Source of the DNA: Phytopseudomonas argentinensis
GTDB lineage: Bacteria; Pseudomonadota; Gammaproteobacteria; Pseudomonadales; Pseudomonadaceae
Direction: 5' to 3'
DNA length: 64,000 bases
Assembly (NCBI RefSeq): GCF_900113905.1
Contig: NZ_FORC01000002.1
Coordinates: forward strand, 1 to 64,000
Below the pieces are notes generated by a model. It did not search any database. It was given only the letters and a program-made list of their open reading frames with translations, and was not told the origin of the DNA. This document shows positions 25,522 to 36,478 of this stretch, in pieces (the first letter of the stretch is position 1; each line of letters starts with the position of its first letter). A program made the position numbers and the translations under genes.

Positions 25522-26412
25522 ATGTTTTTTCCCCAGTTGCCGGGTGTCAGCCTGTTCCAGGTGATGAAGAAAACGGTTACCGACTTCATCGAGGACGAGC
25601 TGCCCACCTATTCCGCGGCCCTGGCATTCCAGATGTTCTTCTCGCTGTTCCCCTTTCTGCTGTTTCTGGTGGCGGTGATCAGCCTGCTGGACATGCAGCC
25701 GTTCTTCGACTGGTTGCGCCAGCAGGCCGAGCTGCTGTTGCCCCGGTCCACCGTGGAACTGGTCAACCCGGTGATCGATCAGTTGCAGACGCAAAAGGCC
25801 GGGCTGTTCTCGATCGGTATCGTGGTGGCATTGTGGACGGCCTCGTCGGCCGTGCGTTCGACCATGGACGCGATGAACAAGGCCTACGGCGTGAAGGAGG
25901 GGCGCAAACCCTGGAAGCGCATTCCGCTGTCGTTGCTCTATACCATCGGCATCGCCGCAGCCCTGCTCACCGCTGCCGCCCTGATGGTGCTCGGCCCGCA
26001 GGTGATGAACTGGCTGGCCCACCAGATCGGCATCGAGCAGGTGGTGGTCACCCTATGGACCTGGCTGCGCCTGCCGGTAGCAGTGTTTCTGCTGATGATC
26101 GTGGTGGCAGTGGTCTACTACGTGGCGCCGGATGTCGAGCAGCGCTTTCGCTTCATTACCCCGGGCTCCGTGCTGGCCGTGGTGGTGTGGATCGCCGCGT
26201 CTGTGGGTTTCGCCTACTACGCGCAGAACTTCGCCAACTACAACGCCACCTACGGCAGCATCGGTGCCATCATCATCTTTCTGCTGTACCTGTACATTTC
26301 CTGCGCGGTGCTGCTATTTGGCGCAGAGCTGAATGCAGTGATCGAGCACTTCGCCAGTGAAGGCAAGGATCCAGGCGACAAGCAGATACTCCCGGAAAAC
26401 GAACCTACCTGA
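25522..26412 (+). CDS. YihY/BrkB-family inner-membrane protein
   Basis: A 296-residue protein with about six TM segments of the YihY/BrkB family (formerly called RNase BN). It has the typical ELPTYSAALAFQMFFSLFPF stretch near residue 30 and ending segments such as YGSIGAIIIFLLYLYISCAV. The function is not established. The start at 25522 has GGAGGC 8 bases upstream. Its end overlaps the convergent LEA-type lipoprotein gene by 8 bases. Confidence 0.9.
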   Translation: MFFPQLPGVSLFQVMKKTVTDFIEDELPTYSAALAFQMFFSLFPFLLFLVAVISLLDMQPFFDWLRQQAELLLPRSTVELVNPVIDQLQTQKAGLFSIGIVVALWTASSAVRSTMDAMNKAYGVKEGRKPWKRIPLSLLYTIGIAAALLTAAALMVLGPQVMNWLAHQIGIEQVVVTLWTWLRLPVAVFLLMIVVAVVYYVAPDVEQRFRFITPGSVLAVVVWIAASVGFAYYAQNFANYNATYGSIGAIIIFLLYLYISCAVLLFGAELNAVIEHFASEGKDPGDKQILPENEPT

Positions 26413-26887
26413 CGGTAGCCGGCTGCTGCTGTGCAGGCCAGGTCAGCTGCCCGCTGTCGCTGAAGCGGCGGGTGCCGAACAGGCCATCGGCGAGTTTGCC
26501 GCGCAACTGATAGGGCAGGCTCTGGCCCGGCTGCTGGTTGCTGGCGCCCCAGGCCTGGCGCAGTACCGAGTAGGCGGAGATGGTCACCGGCACGCTGATC
26601 ACCGTCTCGCCAAAGCGCGGCACCTGGCCGCGCTGGTCACTCACACCCCGTGCCAGCGGTTGGCCATTGATATCCAGTGCCAGCGACAGGCCGTTGAAGT
26701 CGATGGCGCTTTCATTGGGGTTCTGTACCCGTAGCTTCACCGCGAAGCGCATCTCCAGCCCTTGCGATGGCAGCGGCTCGAGGCCGACCAGATCGATATG
26801 CAGCGGGTCGCGCGGCGCCCACGAGGCGCAGCCGGCCAGCGCGGTGATCAGCAGCAGGGCACACAGGTGGTGCAGTGTCGGGCGCAT
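26405..26887 (-). CDS. LEA/WHy-domain lipoprotein
   Basis: A 160-residue lipoprotein (lipobox ALAGC, C20) carrying a water-stress/LEA-2 (WHy) domain. The family hallmark LRVQNPNESAIDFNGLSLAL begins near residue 53. Such proteins are common in pseudomonads and are thought to protect or bind in the periplasm; no enzymatic function is known. It is convergent with the YihY gene and followed on the same strand by nothing closely spaced. Confidence 0.85.
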   Translation of the reverse strand: MRPTLHHLCALLLITALAGCASWAPRDPLHIDLVGLEPLPSQGLEMRFAVKLRVQNPNESAIDFNGLSLALDINGQPLARGVSDQRGQVPRFGETVISVPVTISAYSVLRQAWGASNQQPGQSLPYQLRGKLADGLFGTRRFSDSGQLTWPAQQQPATVR

Positions 26888-26944
26888 GGCAGTTCTCCGG
26901 CGTCGTTCATCGTGCAGTTGTGACCGCGGGTGAGGGGGATCGGC

Positions 26945-27790
26945 TCAAGCCGTCGCGCGCTGCCTGGCGGTCAGTACCAGGGCGATGCCCCCCAGCACCG
27001 CCAGCGAACTCAGGGTCAGGCGCAGGCTCAGCGCCTCGTCCAGAAGCAGCCCACCGGCCAGCGCGGTGATGATCGGCACGCTCAGCTGCACGGTGGCAGC
27101 CTGGATGGCTTTCAGGTCGACGATGGCCATGTACCAGATGGCGTAGCCGAGCCCGGAGGCCAAGGCGCCGGATGCCAGCGCGTAGAACACGCCGTTCATG
27201 TCCCAGCTGGCGGTCTGCACCAGCACCAGGCTGAGCAGTGCGGCCATGGGAAGGCTGCGCATGAAGTTGCCGGTAGTCGCCGCCAATGCATCGCTGCTGG
27301 TACGGCCCAGTAACGAGGAGGCACCCCAGGCCACGCCGGCTAGCAGCATCAGCAGCGAGCCGCCCAGGGCGGGCGCGCTGGCGCCGGGGAGCAACAACAT
27401 CAGCAGGCCGGCGAAGGCCAGCAGCAGTCCGGCCAGGCTCATCGGCCCCGGCCACTCGCCCTGGCGCCAGCCCCAGAGCAGCATGCTGATCTGCACCGCG
27501 CCGAACAGCAGCAAGGCGCCAACCCCTGCAGCAAGGCTCCCGTAGGCGAAGGAAAACGCCGCGGCATAGATGAACAACGCCGTCGCACCACGCCAGCTCC
27601 CTGCCATCGCGGCCCGGCCATGGCGCAGGTGCAGCAGCAGGGTCAGCATCAAGGCGCCACTGAGCAGCCGCAGGCTGGTGAAGGTGGCAGGGTCGATCTC
27701 GGTAGTTTTCAGGGCCATGCGGCAGAGCAGCGAGTTGCCGGCGAACGCCAGCATGGCGACGGCGGTGAGCAGCAGGGTACGTGCGGGCAT
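26945..27790 (-). CDS. EamA/DMT-superfamily transporter
   Basis: A 281-residue protein with ten hydrophobic segments in two EamA repeats (AFAGNSLLCRMAL at the start; AGVAWGASSLLGR in the second). It is probably an exporter of unknown substrate and is not closely similar to the EamA protein at 21.4 kb. The second ATG (27790) was chosen: AGAGG lies 6 bases before it, whereas the ATG at 27796 follows AGAGG with no spacing. Confidence 0.87.
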   Translation of the reverse strand: MPARTLLLTAVAMLAFAGNSLLCRMALKTTEIDPATFTSLRLLSGALMLTLLLHLRHGRAAMAGSWRGATALFIYAAAFSFAYGSLAAGVGALLLFGAVQISMLLWGWRQGEWPGPMSLAGLLLAFAGLLMLLLPGASAPALGGSLLMLLAGVAWGASSLLGRTSSDALAATTGNFMRSLPMAALLSLVLVQTASWDMNGVFYALASGALASGLGYAIWYMAIVDLKAIQAATVQLSVPIITALAGGLLLDEALSLRLTLSSLAVLGGIALVLTARQRATA

Positions 27791-27933
27791 GGCCATCCTC
27801 TAGCGCAGGTCTGGCGGCGATGGGTTCGATTTGCAGCGGCTGCCATCGAGTCGCCCTGTAAGGCGTGCTGCGGATCTAAGCATGGCGCTGGCCAGCGAGC
27901 CATAGGCGCAAGGTCTTACTCGCCGGTGTGCAC

Positions 27934-28569
27934 TCAGGCGGTGCGCAAGGCCTTGCTGTGCACCAGCATGTCGAGCAGCGCATCGACCATGGCATGGGCG
28001 TGGGCAGCGAGGTCGTAGGCATCGGTGTTGAGCAGCCAGTGCGCCTGCAGGCCATCCATATAGGCATGCAGGCAGATGGCGGCGCGCTGGCAGTCTAGGT
28101 CGGCGGGCAATTGCCCACGGTTGACGGCATTACGTAATGTTCTGGCAATGCGCTGGTCGCATTCTTGCTGGAACACCTGCATCTGCTGGCGCAGGTCACC
28201 GAGTTCGGCGTTGTACTCGCATTTGTACTGCAGGATTTCTCCGACACGCCGGCATTCGCTGTCGGCGTGCATGCGCAGCAGCAGCTGCACCAGCAGTTGA
28301 CGCATGTTGCCCAGCGGGTCAGGTTCGTCCTCGCTTTCACAGGCGCGGGCCAGCTCTTCCTGGGGCAGCAGGCGCCGGTCGAGCATGGCCTGGAACACGT
28401 CGACCTTGTTCTGGAAGTGCCAGTAGATGGCGCCGCGAGTGACGCCGGCAGCGGCCGCGATATCGGCCAGCGAGGTGCCGGATACGCCCTTGGCATAGAA
28501 CACCCGTTCGGCAGCATCGAGGATCTGCACACGGGTTCCTTCGGCTTCCTCTTTGGTGCGTCTTGCCAT
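27934..28569 (-). CDS. ttgR: TetR-family efflux repressor TtgR
   Basis: A 211-residue TetR/AcrR regulator. The N-terminal helix-turn-helix reads FYAKGVSGTSLADIAAAAGV then TRGAIYWHFQNK, the ligand domain matches the TtgR/ArpR group, and the gene is divergent from the RND operon it should repress. In P. putida DOT-T1E, TtgR binds flavonoids and antibiotics and is released from the ttgR-ttgA operator. The matching operator sequence is present in the 202-base intergenic region. P. aeruginosa controls its homologous pump with MexR (MarR family) instead. Confidence 0.9.
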   Translation of the reverse strand: MARRTKEEAEGTRVQILDAAERVFYAKGVSGTSLADIAAAAGVTRGAIYWHFQNKVDVFQAMLDRRLLPQEELARACESEDEPDPLGNMRQLLVQLLLRMHADSECRRVGEILQYKCEYNAELGDLRQQMQVFQQECDQRIARTLRNAVNRGQLPADLDCQRAAICLHAYMDGLQAHWLLNTDAYDLAAHAHAMVDALLDMLVHSKALRTA

Positions 28570-28654
28570 CGGCAGCGATTCCGCAACGTAAAAATGGATG
28601 AAAACCCCGGCATGGGGTCACACACAGGCTCGCAGTGTCACACAAAAAGATGCG

Positions 28655-28682
28655 TTTACAAACATTCTCGGATGTAAGTATA
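28655..28682. promoter_or_regulatory. TtgR-type operator
   Basis: TTTACAAACA, seven bases, then ATGTAAGTATA closely matches the P. putida TtgR operator as I remember it (TTTACAAACA...ATGTAAGTATA). It lies between the divergent ttgR and ttgA genes, where it can cover both promoters. Confidence 0.75.
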
Positions 28683-28771
28683 TTTGCGCTCTATTTCCCA
28701 CTATCCACCTCGGCTATCTGCCAGGTATCGCCCCCTGCGGTCCGAATTACTTAGACATGAGGTCCTATCAG

Positions 28772-29914
28772 ATGCAGAAGAAGCCAGCCTTCGCCGCTAT
28801 GGTTTCCGCTATCGCTCTGGCTACGCTGACGCTCGCCGGTTGCCGCGACGAGGCTGCTCCGCCACCGCGTCAGGCGCCGACTGTCGGCATCGTCACGCTG
28901 CAGGCAGAGCCGTACACGCTGACCACCGAGCTGCCGGGCAGAACTGCCGCCTACCGCATTGCCGAAGTGCGCCCGCAGGTCGACGGCATCATCCAGAAGC
29001 GCCTGTTCAAGGAAGGCTCCGAGGTGAAGGTCGGCCAGCAGCTGTATCAGATCGACGCATCCGTCTATGAGGCTGCAGCCAAGAGCGCCCAGGCCACGTT
29101 GGCGTCGGCCAAGTCCCTGGCCGAGCGCTACAAGGATCTGGTCGCCGATCAGGCGGTAAGCCGCCAGGCGTACGACGAAGCCCTGGCCGCTCGCCTGCAG
29201 GCCGAAGCCGCGCTGGAGCAGGCGCGCATCAATGTGCGTTACACCAAGGTGCTGGCGCCCATCGCCGGTCGTGTCGGCCGTTCGGCGGTCACCGAGGGGG
29301 CGCTGGTCAGCAACGGCCAGACCAACGCCATGGCGACCATCCAGCAGCTCGACCCGATCTATGTCGACGTCACCCAGCCGACCAAGGACCTGTTGCGCCT
29401 GCGCCGCGAACTGGACAGCGGCCAGTTGCAGAAGGTTGGCGACACCGCCGCCAAGGTGCAGCTGCGCCTGGAAGATGGCAGCACCTACCAGCACGAAGGC
29501 ACCCTGGAGTTCTCGGAAGTGTCGGTCGACGAGGGCACCGGTTCGGTGACCTTGCGCGCCGTGTTCCCCAACCCGGATCACACCCTGCTGCCCGGCATGT
29601 TCGTACATGCCCGCCTGCCCGCCGGTGTGAACAAGGAAGCGATTCTCGCGCCGCAGCAAGGCGTGACGCGCAACGCCAAGGGTGACCCGACCGCGCTGGT
29701 GGTCAATGGCGAGAACAAGGTCGAGCTGCGTCAGCTCAAGGCCGAGCGTACCGCCGGCAACCGCTGGCTGGTGCTCGATGGCTTGAAGCCCGGCGACAAG
29801 CTGATCACCGAGGGCCTGCAGTTCGTGCAGCCAGGTGCCGAGGTGAAAACCACCGAAGCGAAGAACGTGGCCGAGCCGAAGCAGGCTTCGACCGACCAGG
29901 CTGAAAGCCGCTAA
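28772..29914 (+). CDS. ttgA: RND efflux periplasmic adaptor TtgA (MexA/AcrA family)
   Basis: A 380-residue membrane-fusion lipoprotein (lipobox TLAGC, C24). The lipoyl half-motifs ([20 protein letters not shown]), the helical hairpin and the beta-barrel regions ([20 protein letters not shown]) are all in place. It bridges the inner-membrane pump and the outer-membrane channel. The ATG at 28772 follows GAGG at 28759-28762; earlier in-frame codons run through the promoter. The pump gene begins 14 bases downstream. Confidence 0.94.
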   Translation: MQKKPAFAAMVSAIALATLTLAGCRDEAAPPPRQAPTVGIVTLQAEPYTLTTELPGRTAAYRIAEVRPQVDGIIQKRLFKEGSEVKVGQQLYQIDASVYEAAAKSAQATLASAKSLAERYKDLVADQAVSRQAYDEALAARLQAEAALEQARINVRYTKVLAPIAGRVGRSAVTEGALVSNGQTNAMATIQQLDPIYVDVTQPTKDLLRLRRELDSGQLQKVGDTAAKVQLRLEDGSTYQHEGTLEFSEVSVDEGTGSVTLRAVFPNPDHTLLPGMFVHARLPAGVNKEAILAPQQGVTRNAKGDPTALVVNGENKVELRQLKAERTAGNRWLVLDGLKPGDKLITEGLQFVQPGAEVKTTEAKNVAEPKQASTDQAESR

Positions 29915-29928
29915 GGAGCGATTACACG

Positions 29929-32900
29929 ATGTCGAATTTCTTCATCGACAGGCCGATTTTCGCCTGGGTGATCGCCTTGGTGATCATGCTGGCCGGTGGC
30001 CTGTCCATCCTCAAGCTGCCGGTCAACCAGTACCCGAGCATCGCCGCGCCCGCGGTGAGCATCCAGGTCAATTACCCGGGTGCCTCCGCACAGACCGTGC
30101 AGGACACCGTGGTGCAGGTGATCGAGCAGCAGATGAATGGTATCGACGGGCTGCGCTACATCAGCTCGGCGAGCAACTCCGACGGCAGCATGGAAATCAC
30201 CGTCACCTTCAACCAGGGCACCAATCCGGACATCGCCCAGGTGCAGGTGCAGAACAAACTGCAGCTGGCCACCCCACTGCTACCTCAGGAAGTGCAGCAG
30301 CAGGGCCTGCGCGTCACCAAGGCGGTGAAGAACTTCCTCCTGGTGATCGGCGTGGTGTCCACCGACGGCAGCATGACCAACCAGGATCTGTCCAACTACA
30401 TCGTCGCCAACATGCAGGACCCGATTTCCCGGACCCCGGGCGTCGGTGACTTCCAGGTGTTCGGTGCCCAGTACGCCATGCGTATCTGGCTCGACCCGGC
30501 CAAGCTCAACAACTTCCAGCTGACGCCGGTGGATGTGCGCAGCGCCGTGCAGGCGCAGAACGTGCAGATTTCCTCCGGTCAGTTCGGCGGCCTGCCTGCC
30601 GGCCCCGGCCAGCAGCTCAACGCCACCATCATCGGCAAGACCCGCCTGCAGACCCCCGAGCAGTTCCGCAACATCCTGCTAAAGGTCAATCGTGACGGTT
30701 CCCAGGTACGCCTCGGTGATGTCGCCAAGGTCGAGCTGGGCGGCGAGAACTACAACATCCGCGCGCAGTTCAACGGCAACCCGGCATCCGGCCTGGCGAT
30801 CAAGTTGGCCACCGGTGCCAATGCGCTGGATACCGCCAAGGCGATCCGCGCCACCATCGATGAACTCAAGCCGTTCTTCCCGGCGGGCATGGAAGTGGTC
30901 ATGCCTTACGACTCCACGCCCGTGGTGCAGGAGTCGATTCACGGTGTGGTCATGACCCTCGTCGAAGCCTTCGTGCTGGTCTTCCTGGTCATGTACCTGT
31001 TCCTGCAGAACTTCCGCGCCACGCTGATCCCCACCCTGGCCGTGCCGGTGGTACTGCTCGGCACCTTCGGGGTGCTGGCGGTGTTCGGCTACAGCATCAA
31101 CACCCTGACCATGTTCGCCATGATCCTGGCCATCGGCCTGCTGGTGGACGACGCCATCGTGGTGGTGGAAAACGTCGAGCGGGTGATGCGCGAGGAGGGG
31201 CTTTCGCCCCTCGAGGCCACACGCAAATCCATGGGGCAGATCCAGGGCGCACTGGTCGGTATCGGCGTGGTGCTGTCGGCGGTACTCTTGCCGATGGCCT
31301 TCTTCGGCGGCTCGGTGGGGGTGATCTACCGGCAATTCTCGATCACCATCGTCTCGGCCATGGTGCTCTCGGTGATCCTCGCGCTGATCTTCACCCCGGC
31401 CTTGTGCGCCACCCTGCTCAAGCCCATCGCCAAGGGCGATCACCACGAGAAGGGCGGCTTCTTCGGCTGGTTCAACCGCACCTTCGAACGCAGCGTGAAT
31501 AGCTACGAGCGCGGCGTGCGTGGGGTGGTCAAGCGCAAGGCGCCGTTCCTGATCCTGTATGCGGTCATCGTCGCCGTCGCTGGCTGGCTGTTTACCCTGA
31601 TTCCATCGGCGTTCTTGCCCGAGGAAGACCAGGGCGTCCTGTTCGCCCAGGTGCAGACGCCGTCCGGCTCCAGCGCCGAGCGTACCCAGGCGGTCGTCGA
31701 CGACATGCGCAAGTACCTGCTCGAAGACGAGAAGGACGTGGTCAACTCGGTGTTCACCGTGACCGGCTTCAACTTCGCCGGCCGTGGCCAGAGCTCGGGC
31801 ATGGCGTTCATCATGCTCAAACCGTGGTCCGAGCGTACCGCTGCCGGCACCAGCGTGGCCGAACTGGCGCAACGCGCCCAGGGCCGTTTCTTCGGCGGCG
31901 AGTTCCGCGATGCCATGGTGTTCGCTTTCGCCCCGCCGGCAGTCATGGAGCTGGGTAACGCCACCGGCTTCAACCTGTTCCTGCAGGACCGTGCCGGCGT
32001 CGGCCAGGCCACCCTGAACGAAGCCCGTGACAAGTTCCTCAAACTGGCCAACCAGAGCCCGGTGCTCAGCAGCGTGCGGGCCAACGGCCTGCTCGACGAG
32101 CCGCAGTACAAGCTGCTGATCGACGACGAGAAGGTGCGCACCCTGGGTGTGTCGCTGGCGGACGTCAACAGCACGCTGCAGATCGGTTGGGGGGGGAGCT
32201 ACGTCAACGACTTCATCGACCGCGGTCGGGTCAAGAAGGTGTACCTGCAGGGGCAGAGCGACGCGCGCATGAACCCCGAAGACCTGAGCAAGTGGCACGT
32301 GCGCAACGACCAGGGGCAAATGGTCCCGTTCAGCGCCTTCGCCACCGGCGAGTGGACCTATGGTTCGCCCAAGCTGTCGCGCTATAACGGCGTGAGCGCC
32401 ATCGAGATTCTCGGTGCGCCGGCGCCCGGGCACAGTTCGGGTGAGGCCATGGCCGAGGTCGAGCGCATCGCTGCCGAGTTGCCCCAGGGCGTCGGCTTCG
32501 ACTGGACCGGCCAGTCCTATGAAGAACGCCTGGCGGGCTCGCAGACCCTGGCCCTCTATGCCCTGTCGCTGCTGGTGGTGTTCCTCTGTCTGGCGGCCCT
32601 GTACGAGAGCTGGTCGATTCCGTTCTCGGTGATTTTGGTGGTGCCGCTGGGTATTCTCGGCGCACTGCTATTCACCCTGGGCCGCGGGTTGTCCAACGAC
32701 GTGTTCTTCCAGGTGGGCCTGATCACCACCATCGGCTTGTCGGCGCGTAACGCGATCCTTATCGTCGAGTTCGCCAAGTCGCTGCACGAGCAGGGCATGA
32801 GCCATCTCGAGGCGGCGGTCGAAGCGTGCCGCATGCGGCTGCGGCCGATCATCATGACCTCCCTGGCGTTCATCCTCGGCGTGGTTCCGCTGGCCATTTC

Positions 32901-33072
32901 CAGCGGCGCGGGCGCCGGCAGCAAACATGCCATCGGTACCGGCGTGATCGGCGGTATGCTTACCGCGGCGGTGCTGGCGATCTTCTGGATTCCGCTGTTC
33001 TACGTGGTGGTCAGCTCGATGTTCAAGGACAAGAGCGCCAAACAACTCAACGATGAGGAGGCCGTCCAGTGA
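29929..33072 (+). CDS. ttgB: RND multidrug efflux pump TtgB (MexB/AcrB family)
   Basis: A 1047-residue HAE1-family proton/drug antiporter. It starts [20 protein letters not shown], has 12 TM segments and two large periplasmic loops, and carries the proton-relay aspartates D407/D408 in [13 protein letters not shown]. It exports solvents, antibiotics and other amphiphiles through the TtgA-TtgC assembly. Length and order are those of ttgB and mexB. The GTG of the downstream channel gene overlaps its stop by 4 bases. Confidence 0.96.
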   Translation: MSNFFIDRPIFAWVIALVIMLAGGLSILKLPVNQYPSIAAPAVSIQVNYPGASAQTVQDTVVQVIEQQMNGIDGLRYISSASNSDGSMEITVTFNQGTNPDIAQVQVQNKLQLATPLLPQEVQQQGLRVTKAVKNFLLVIGVVSTDGSMTNQDLSNYIVANMQDPISRTPGVGDFQVFGAQYAMRIWLDPAKLNNFQLTPVDVRSAVQAQNVQISSGQFGGLPAGPGQQLNATIIGKTRLQTPEQFRNILLKVNRDGSQVRLGDVAKVELGGENYNIRAQFNGNPASGLAIKLATGANALDTAKAIRATIDELKPFFPAGMEVVMPYDSTPVVQESIHGVVMTLVEAFVLVFLVMYLFLQNFRATLIPTLAVPVVLLGTFGVLAVFGYSINTLTMFAMILAIGLLVDDAIVVVENVERVMREEGLSPLEATRKSMGQIQGALVGIGVVLSAVLLPMAFFGGSVGVIYRQFSITIVSAMVLSVILALIFTPALCATLLKPIAKGDHHEKGGFFGWFNRTFERSVNSYERGVRGVVKRKAPFLILYAVIVAVAGWLFTLIPSAFLPEEDQGVLFAQVQTPSGSSAERTQAVVDDMRKYLLEDEKDVVNSVFTVTGFNFAGRGQSSGMAFIMLKPWSERTAAGTSVAELAQRAQGRFFGGEFRDAMVFAFAPPAVMELGNATGFNLFLQDRAGVGQATLNEARDKFLKLANQSPVLSSVRANGLLDEPQYKLLIDDEKVRTLGVSLADVNSTLQIGWGGSYVNDFIDRGRVKKVYLQGQSDARMNPEDLSKWHVRNDQGQMVPFSAFATGEWTYGSPKLSRYNGVSAIEILGAPAPGHSSGEAMAEVERIAAELPQGVGFDWTGQSYEERLAGSQTLALYALSLLVVFLCLAALYESWSIPFSVILVVPLGILGALLFTLGRGLSNDVFFQVGLITTIGLSARNAILIVEFAKSLHEQGMSHLEAAVEACRMRLRPIIMTSLAFILGVVPLAISSGAGAGSKHAIGTGVIGGMLTAAVLAIFWIPLFYVVVSSMFKDKSAKQLNDEEAVQ

Positions 33073-34520
33073 GGCAGTCCCTGTTGTCTCTAGCCGTGGC
33101 GAGCATCGTGCTCGGCGGCTGCACCATGATCCCCGACTACCAGCGCCCCAACGCGCCCGTCGACACTGCCTGGCCCCAGGGCCAGGCCTACCAGGGCAGC
33201 GCCGTGCAGGGCTCGGTCGCCGCGGCCGACCTCGGCTGGCGCGAGTTCCTGCGTGACCCGGCGCTGCAGCGCCTGGTGGAAACCGCGCTGAACAACAACC
33301 GCGACCTGCGCGTGGCGGCGTTGAACGTCGAGGCCTACCAGGCCCAGTACCGCATCCAGCGCTCCGAGCTGTTCCCCAACGTCTCGGCCGATGGCAGCGG
33401 TACCCGCCAGCGCACGCCTGCCGACCTGTCGCAGACCGGGCGTTCCACGGTCGGTGGCCAGTACAGCGCCACGGTTGGTGTGAATGCCTGGGAAGTGGAC
33501 TTCTTCGGGCGTCTGCGCAGCCTCAACGAGCAGACCCTGCAGCAGTACTTCGCCACCGAAGAGGCGCAGCGCAGCACGCAGATCAGCCTGATCGCCAGCG
33601 TGGCCAATGCCTACCTGACGCTGCAGGCCGACGAAGCCTTGCTGAAATTGACCCGCGAGACCCTGGGTACCTTCCAGCGCAGCCTGGAACTGACCCAGCG
33701 CAGCTTCGACGTCGGCGTGACCGATGCCCTGTCCCTGAGCCAGGCGCGTACCTCGGTGCAGACCGCCCAGGCCAACCTGGCGCAGTACACCCGCCAGGTC
33801 GCCCAGGATCGCAACGCCCTGGGCGTGCTGCTCGGCGGCCCGGTGCCGGCCGACCTGCCCCAGGGCGAAGGGCTGGACAAGCAATTGCTGGCCGAGGTGC
33901 CGGCGGGCCTGCCGTCCGACCTGCTGCAACGCCGCCCCGACGTGCTGCAGGCCGAGCGTGAACTGCTCGCCGCCAACGCCAGCATCGGCGCAGCACGTGC
34001 GGCGTTCTTCCCGAGCATCAGCCTGACCGCCAATGCCGGCACTGCCAGCCGTCAGCTGTCGGGCCTGTTCGACGGTGGCTCGGGTACCTGGCTGTTCCAG
34101 CCGCAGATCAACCTGCCGATCTTCACGGCCGGGCGCCTGCGCGCCAACCTCGACTATGCCGAGATCCAGAAGAACATCCAGGTGGCGAACTACGAGAAAG
34201 CGGTGCAGACCGCCTTCCAGGAAGTCTCCGATGGCCTGGCGGCTCGCGGTACTTTCGAGGAGCAACTGCAGGCCCAGCGCAGCCTGGTGGAAACCTCCGA
34301 GAACTACTACGACCTGGCCGACCGCCGTTTCCGCACCGGGGTGGACAGCTACCTGACCCTGCTCGATGCCCAGCGCCAGCTGTTCAGCGCCGAGCAACAG
34401 CTGATCGGCGTACGCCTGTCGCAGCTCACCAGCGAGATCAACCTGTACAAGGCGCTCGGTGGTGGTTGGAACGAGCGCACTCGCACCGCACCGGCCAGCG
34501 CGACCGCGCCGCAGTCCTGA
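33069..34520 (+). CDS. ttgC: Outer-membrane efflux channel TtgC (OprM family)
   Basis: A 483-residue outer-membrane lipoprotein (lipobox VLGGC, C18) of the OprM/NodT group. It contains two OEP repeats, with [20 protein letters not shown] near residue 138 and the mirrored [20 protein letters not shown] near 420. It completes the tripartite pump. The start is GTG at 33069 with GGAGG 7 bases ahead, translationally coupled to ttgB. A strong terminator follows. Confidence 0.94.
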   Translation: MRQSLLSLAVASIVLGGCTMIPDYQRPNAPVDTAWPQGQAYQGSAVQGSVAAADLGWREFLRDPALQRLVETALNNNRDLRVAALNVEAYQAQYRIQRSELFPNVSADGSGTRQRTPADLSQTGRSTVGGQYSATVGVNAWEVDFFGRLRSLNEQTLQQYFATEEAQRSTQISLIASVANAYLTLQADEALLKLTRETLGTFQRSLELTQRSFDVGVTDALSLSQARTSVQTAQANLAQYTRQVAQDRNALGVLLGGPVPADLPQGEGLDKQLLAEVPAGLPSDLLQRRPDVLQAERELLAANASIGAARAAFFPSISLTANAGTASRQLSGLFDGGSGTWLFQPQINLPIFTAGRLRANLDYAEIQKNIQVANYEKAVQTAFQEVSDGLAARGTFEEQLQAQRSLVETSENYYDLADRRFRTGVDSYLTLLDAQRQLFSAEQQLIGVRLSQLTSEINLYKALGGGWNERTRTAPASATAPQS

Positions 34521-34539
34521 GCGGCTGCCAGCGCCCATG

Positions 34540-34567
34540 AAAAAGCCCCGCAATCGCGGGGCTTTTT
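34540..34567. terminator. Terminator after ttgABC
   Basis: AAAAAGCCCCGC and GCGGGGCTTTTT form a perfect 12-bp stem with a 4-base loop. It lies between convergent ttgC and the DedA gene and serves both. Confidence 0.92.
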
Positions 34568-34583
34568 CGTTTCTGGCAACGGC

Positions 34584-35246
34584 TTACTGCGGCGTCTGCA
34601 CGCGCACCGAGCGGTTCATCCTGTGACGAATCAGCTGGATCAGGCCGGGCAGGATCGACACCACGATGATGCCGACGATCAGGTAGTGCAGGTTGCTCTG
34701 CACCGCCGGCAGGTTGCCGAAGAAGTAACCCCCGTAGGTGAACAGGGTGACCCAGAGAATCGCACCGACCACGTTGTAGGCGGCGAAGTGCGCGTAGTTC
34801 ATGTGGCCCATGCCGGCGACGAAGGGCGCGAAGGTGCGCACGATCGGTACGAAACGGGCGAGGATGATGGTCTTGCCGCCGTGGCGGGCATAGAACTGCT
34901 GGGTAATCTCCAGGTGGCTGCGGCGAAAGATCTTCGAGTCCGGGTTGCGGAACAGCCGCTGGCCCATGAAACGGCCGATGGTGTAGTTCAGGGCGTCGCC
35001 CAGTATCGCCGCGCTGATCAGCAGCAACACCAGCAGATGCACGTTCATGGTGCCATGCACGGCAATGGCGCCAGCCACGAACAGCAAGGAGTCGCCCGGC
35101 AGGAACGGGGTGACCACCAGGCCGGTTTCGCAGAATACGATCAGGAACAGGATCGCGTAGATCCAGGTGCCGTATTGGGCGGTCAGGGCCGCCAGGTGCT
35201 GGTCGATATGCAGAATGAAATCGATAACCAGGTGAATGAATTCCAT
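34584..35246 (-). CDS. DedA-family membrane protein
   Basis: A 220-residue DedA/SNARE-associated family inner-membrane protein. It has the family motifs [22 protein letters not shown](X)GR-like [14 protein letters not shown] and [20 protein letters not shown]. Recent work links the family to undecaprenyl-phosphate or other lipid recycling across the membrane. The ATG at 35246 was chosen; the TTG at 35258 overlaps the apparent GGAG site. It is convergent with ttgC. Confidence 0.9.
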   Translation of the reverse strand: MEFIHLVIDFILHIDQHLAALTAQYGTWIYAILFLIVFCETGLVVTPFLPGDSLLFVAGAIAVHGTMNVHLLVLLLISAAILGDALNYTIGRFMGQRLFRNPDSKIFRRSHLEITQQFYARHGGKTIILARFVPIVRTFAPFVAGMGHMNYAHFAAYNVVGAILWVTLFTYGGYFFGNLPAVQSNLHYLIVGIIVVSILPGLIQLIRHRMNRSVRVQTPQ

Positions 35247-35432
35247 CAGGGGCTCCAACGATAGGGCAGCCCGGTAACTATCGGGGCGGGCTGCTTGGGG
35301 GCGGCATTATGCTCGCATCGGCGTGCAAAGGCGCGAGGCTGAGGCAGGGTTTTGAGCCTGTGGCATGGCAAGCGTTCCCTGCAACTGGCACGGTGGCGAT
35401 GAACGTAGGCGGGCGCGGCCCGGCAGCCGAGG

Positions 35433-35876
35433 CTATGGCTTGGTACGTGGCTGGATATGCAGTTCGGTGGTTTGTGCGTCCTTGGCCTGCAGGGTGGCCG
35501 GGTCGCGCTTGCTGCCATCCTGCTGGGCGCGCTGTTTGGCGAGTGCCGCCATGCGCTCGGACCAGGCGAACTGCAGCTCACGGTATTGGGGCGCCACCGC
35601 GGCGCTGTTCAGCCGAGCCTGTTCCTGCCAGAACTCGGCGTCACCGCGCCACCAAGGGTCTTCGCCCGGCGCCACAGGCTCGACGGGCGTGACCTTGGGC
35701 AACGTGGCCGGCTCGATCTTGATGGTGGTCGGTGCTGCTTGTGGCTGCAGCGGATTCAGCCGGGCAAACAGCTGGGCACCCCCATAAGCCAGTGCGGCAC
35801 CTACGGCGACGGCAACGGCGCTGCGCGCGAACTCGCTTCGCGGGCTTTTGGGTTTGCTGACTGAAGCCTTCATCAT
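35433..35876 (-). CDS. Hypothetical membrane-anchored protein
   Basis: A 147-residue protein with a basic N-terminus (KASVSKPKSPRSEFARSA), one hydrophobic segment at about 20-40, and a polar, helical C-terminal part rich in Q, A and R (PWWRGDAEFWQEQARLNSAA). It is probably anchored in the inner membrane with the tail in the periplasm. I recognise no domain. It is a single gene between DedA and the RcnB-like gene. Function unknown. Confidence 0.6.
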   Translation of the reverse strand: MMKASVSKPKSPRSEFARSAVAVAVGAALAYGGAQLFARLNPLQPQAAPTTIKIEPATLPKVTPVEPVAPGEDPWWRGDAEFWQEQARLNSAAVAPQYRELQFAWSERMAALAKQRAQQDGSKRDPATLQAKDAQTTELHIQPRTKP

Positions 35877-35991
35877 CCATCCCTAGAAGAAAGAGAAACC
35901 GACACGAAGCATGGCGGAACCTGGGTGAATGATAGCCACTTGCGCGGCCCCGTTGAGCTTTATTTACGTGTCGGTCAGCGTGCCAGAGCGA

Positions 35992-36354
35992 TTACTTGCC
36001 CTTGATGATGCGTTGAATGGTGCCGGTGTTATTGTTGAGCAACACATAGTCGGTACCGATCTTCACCCAATGCTCGTGCTCCTTGTCTTCGGGCTCCGGC
36101 AGGTTGTGCTTTTTCAGGTCCTTGATCGCGTAATCGTCACGCCAGTATTTGTGCGGCGCAGGCGTGCCTTCCTTGAGGTGGCCGATGTGCATCGGATCCT
36201 TGGCTTCCGGGTCTTCCTGATCGGGCTGCTGCTTGAGCACCTGATCCTGATAGACCTCACGGGCGGGTTCCTGCTGTGCCGGGTCGGCGGCGTGGGCCAG
36301 GCCGCTGGCCAGCAGGGCGCCAAACAAGATGCTGAGGGTGGGCGTGGTTTTCAT
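35992..36354 (-). CDS. RcnB-like periplasmic protein
   Basis: A 120-residue secreted protein. The signal peptide MKTTPTLSILFGALLASGLA-HA is followed by an acidic region and an RcnB-family domain (PHKYWRDDYAIKDLKKHNLP, then HWVKIGTDYVLLNNNTGTI). RcnB proteins affect nickel and cobalt homeostasis in enteric bacteria; here there is no rcnA efflux gene nearby, so the role may differ. The start has GGAGAG 4 bases before it. A 12-bp tandem repeat lies in its upstream region. Confidence 0.75.
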   Translation of the reverse strand: MKTTPTLSILFGALLASGLAHAADPAQQEPAREVYQDQVLKQQPDQEDPEAKDPMHIGHLKEGTPAPHKYWRDDYAIKDLKKHNLPEPEDKEHEHWVKIGTDYVLLNNNTGTIQRIIKGK

Positions 36355-36478
36355 GTGACTCTCCTTGATCCGTGTCCCTATATGGACAGAGACAGGTTGC
36401 GGAACACTCAACCTAAATTTTCACCAGCCAACCGGCCTGGCGTCTTCTTATACCCCGTTGCCAACGGCCTTTGCGGGC

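Noticed and set aside
30679-32433. 584-codon open frame opposite ttgB
   Set aside because: A shadow of the RND pump gene; its H- and Q-rich composition is typical of an antisense frame.
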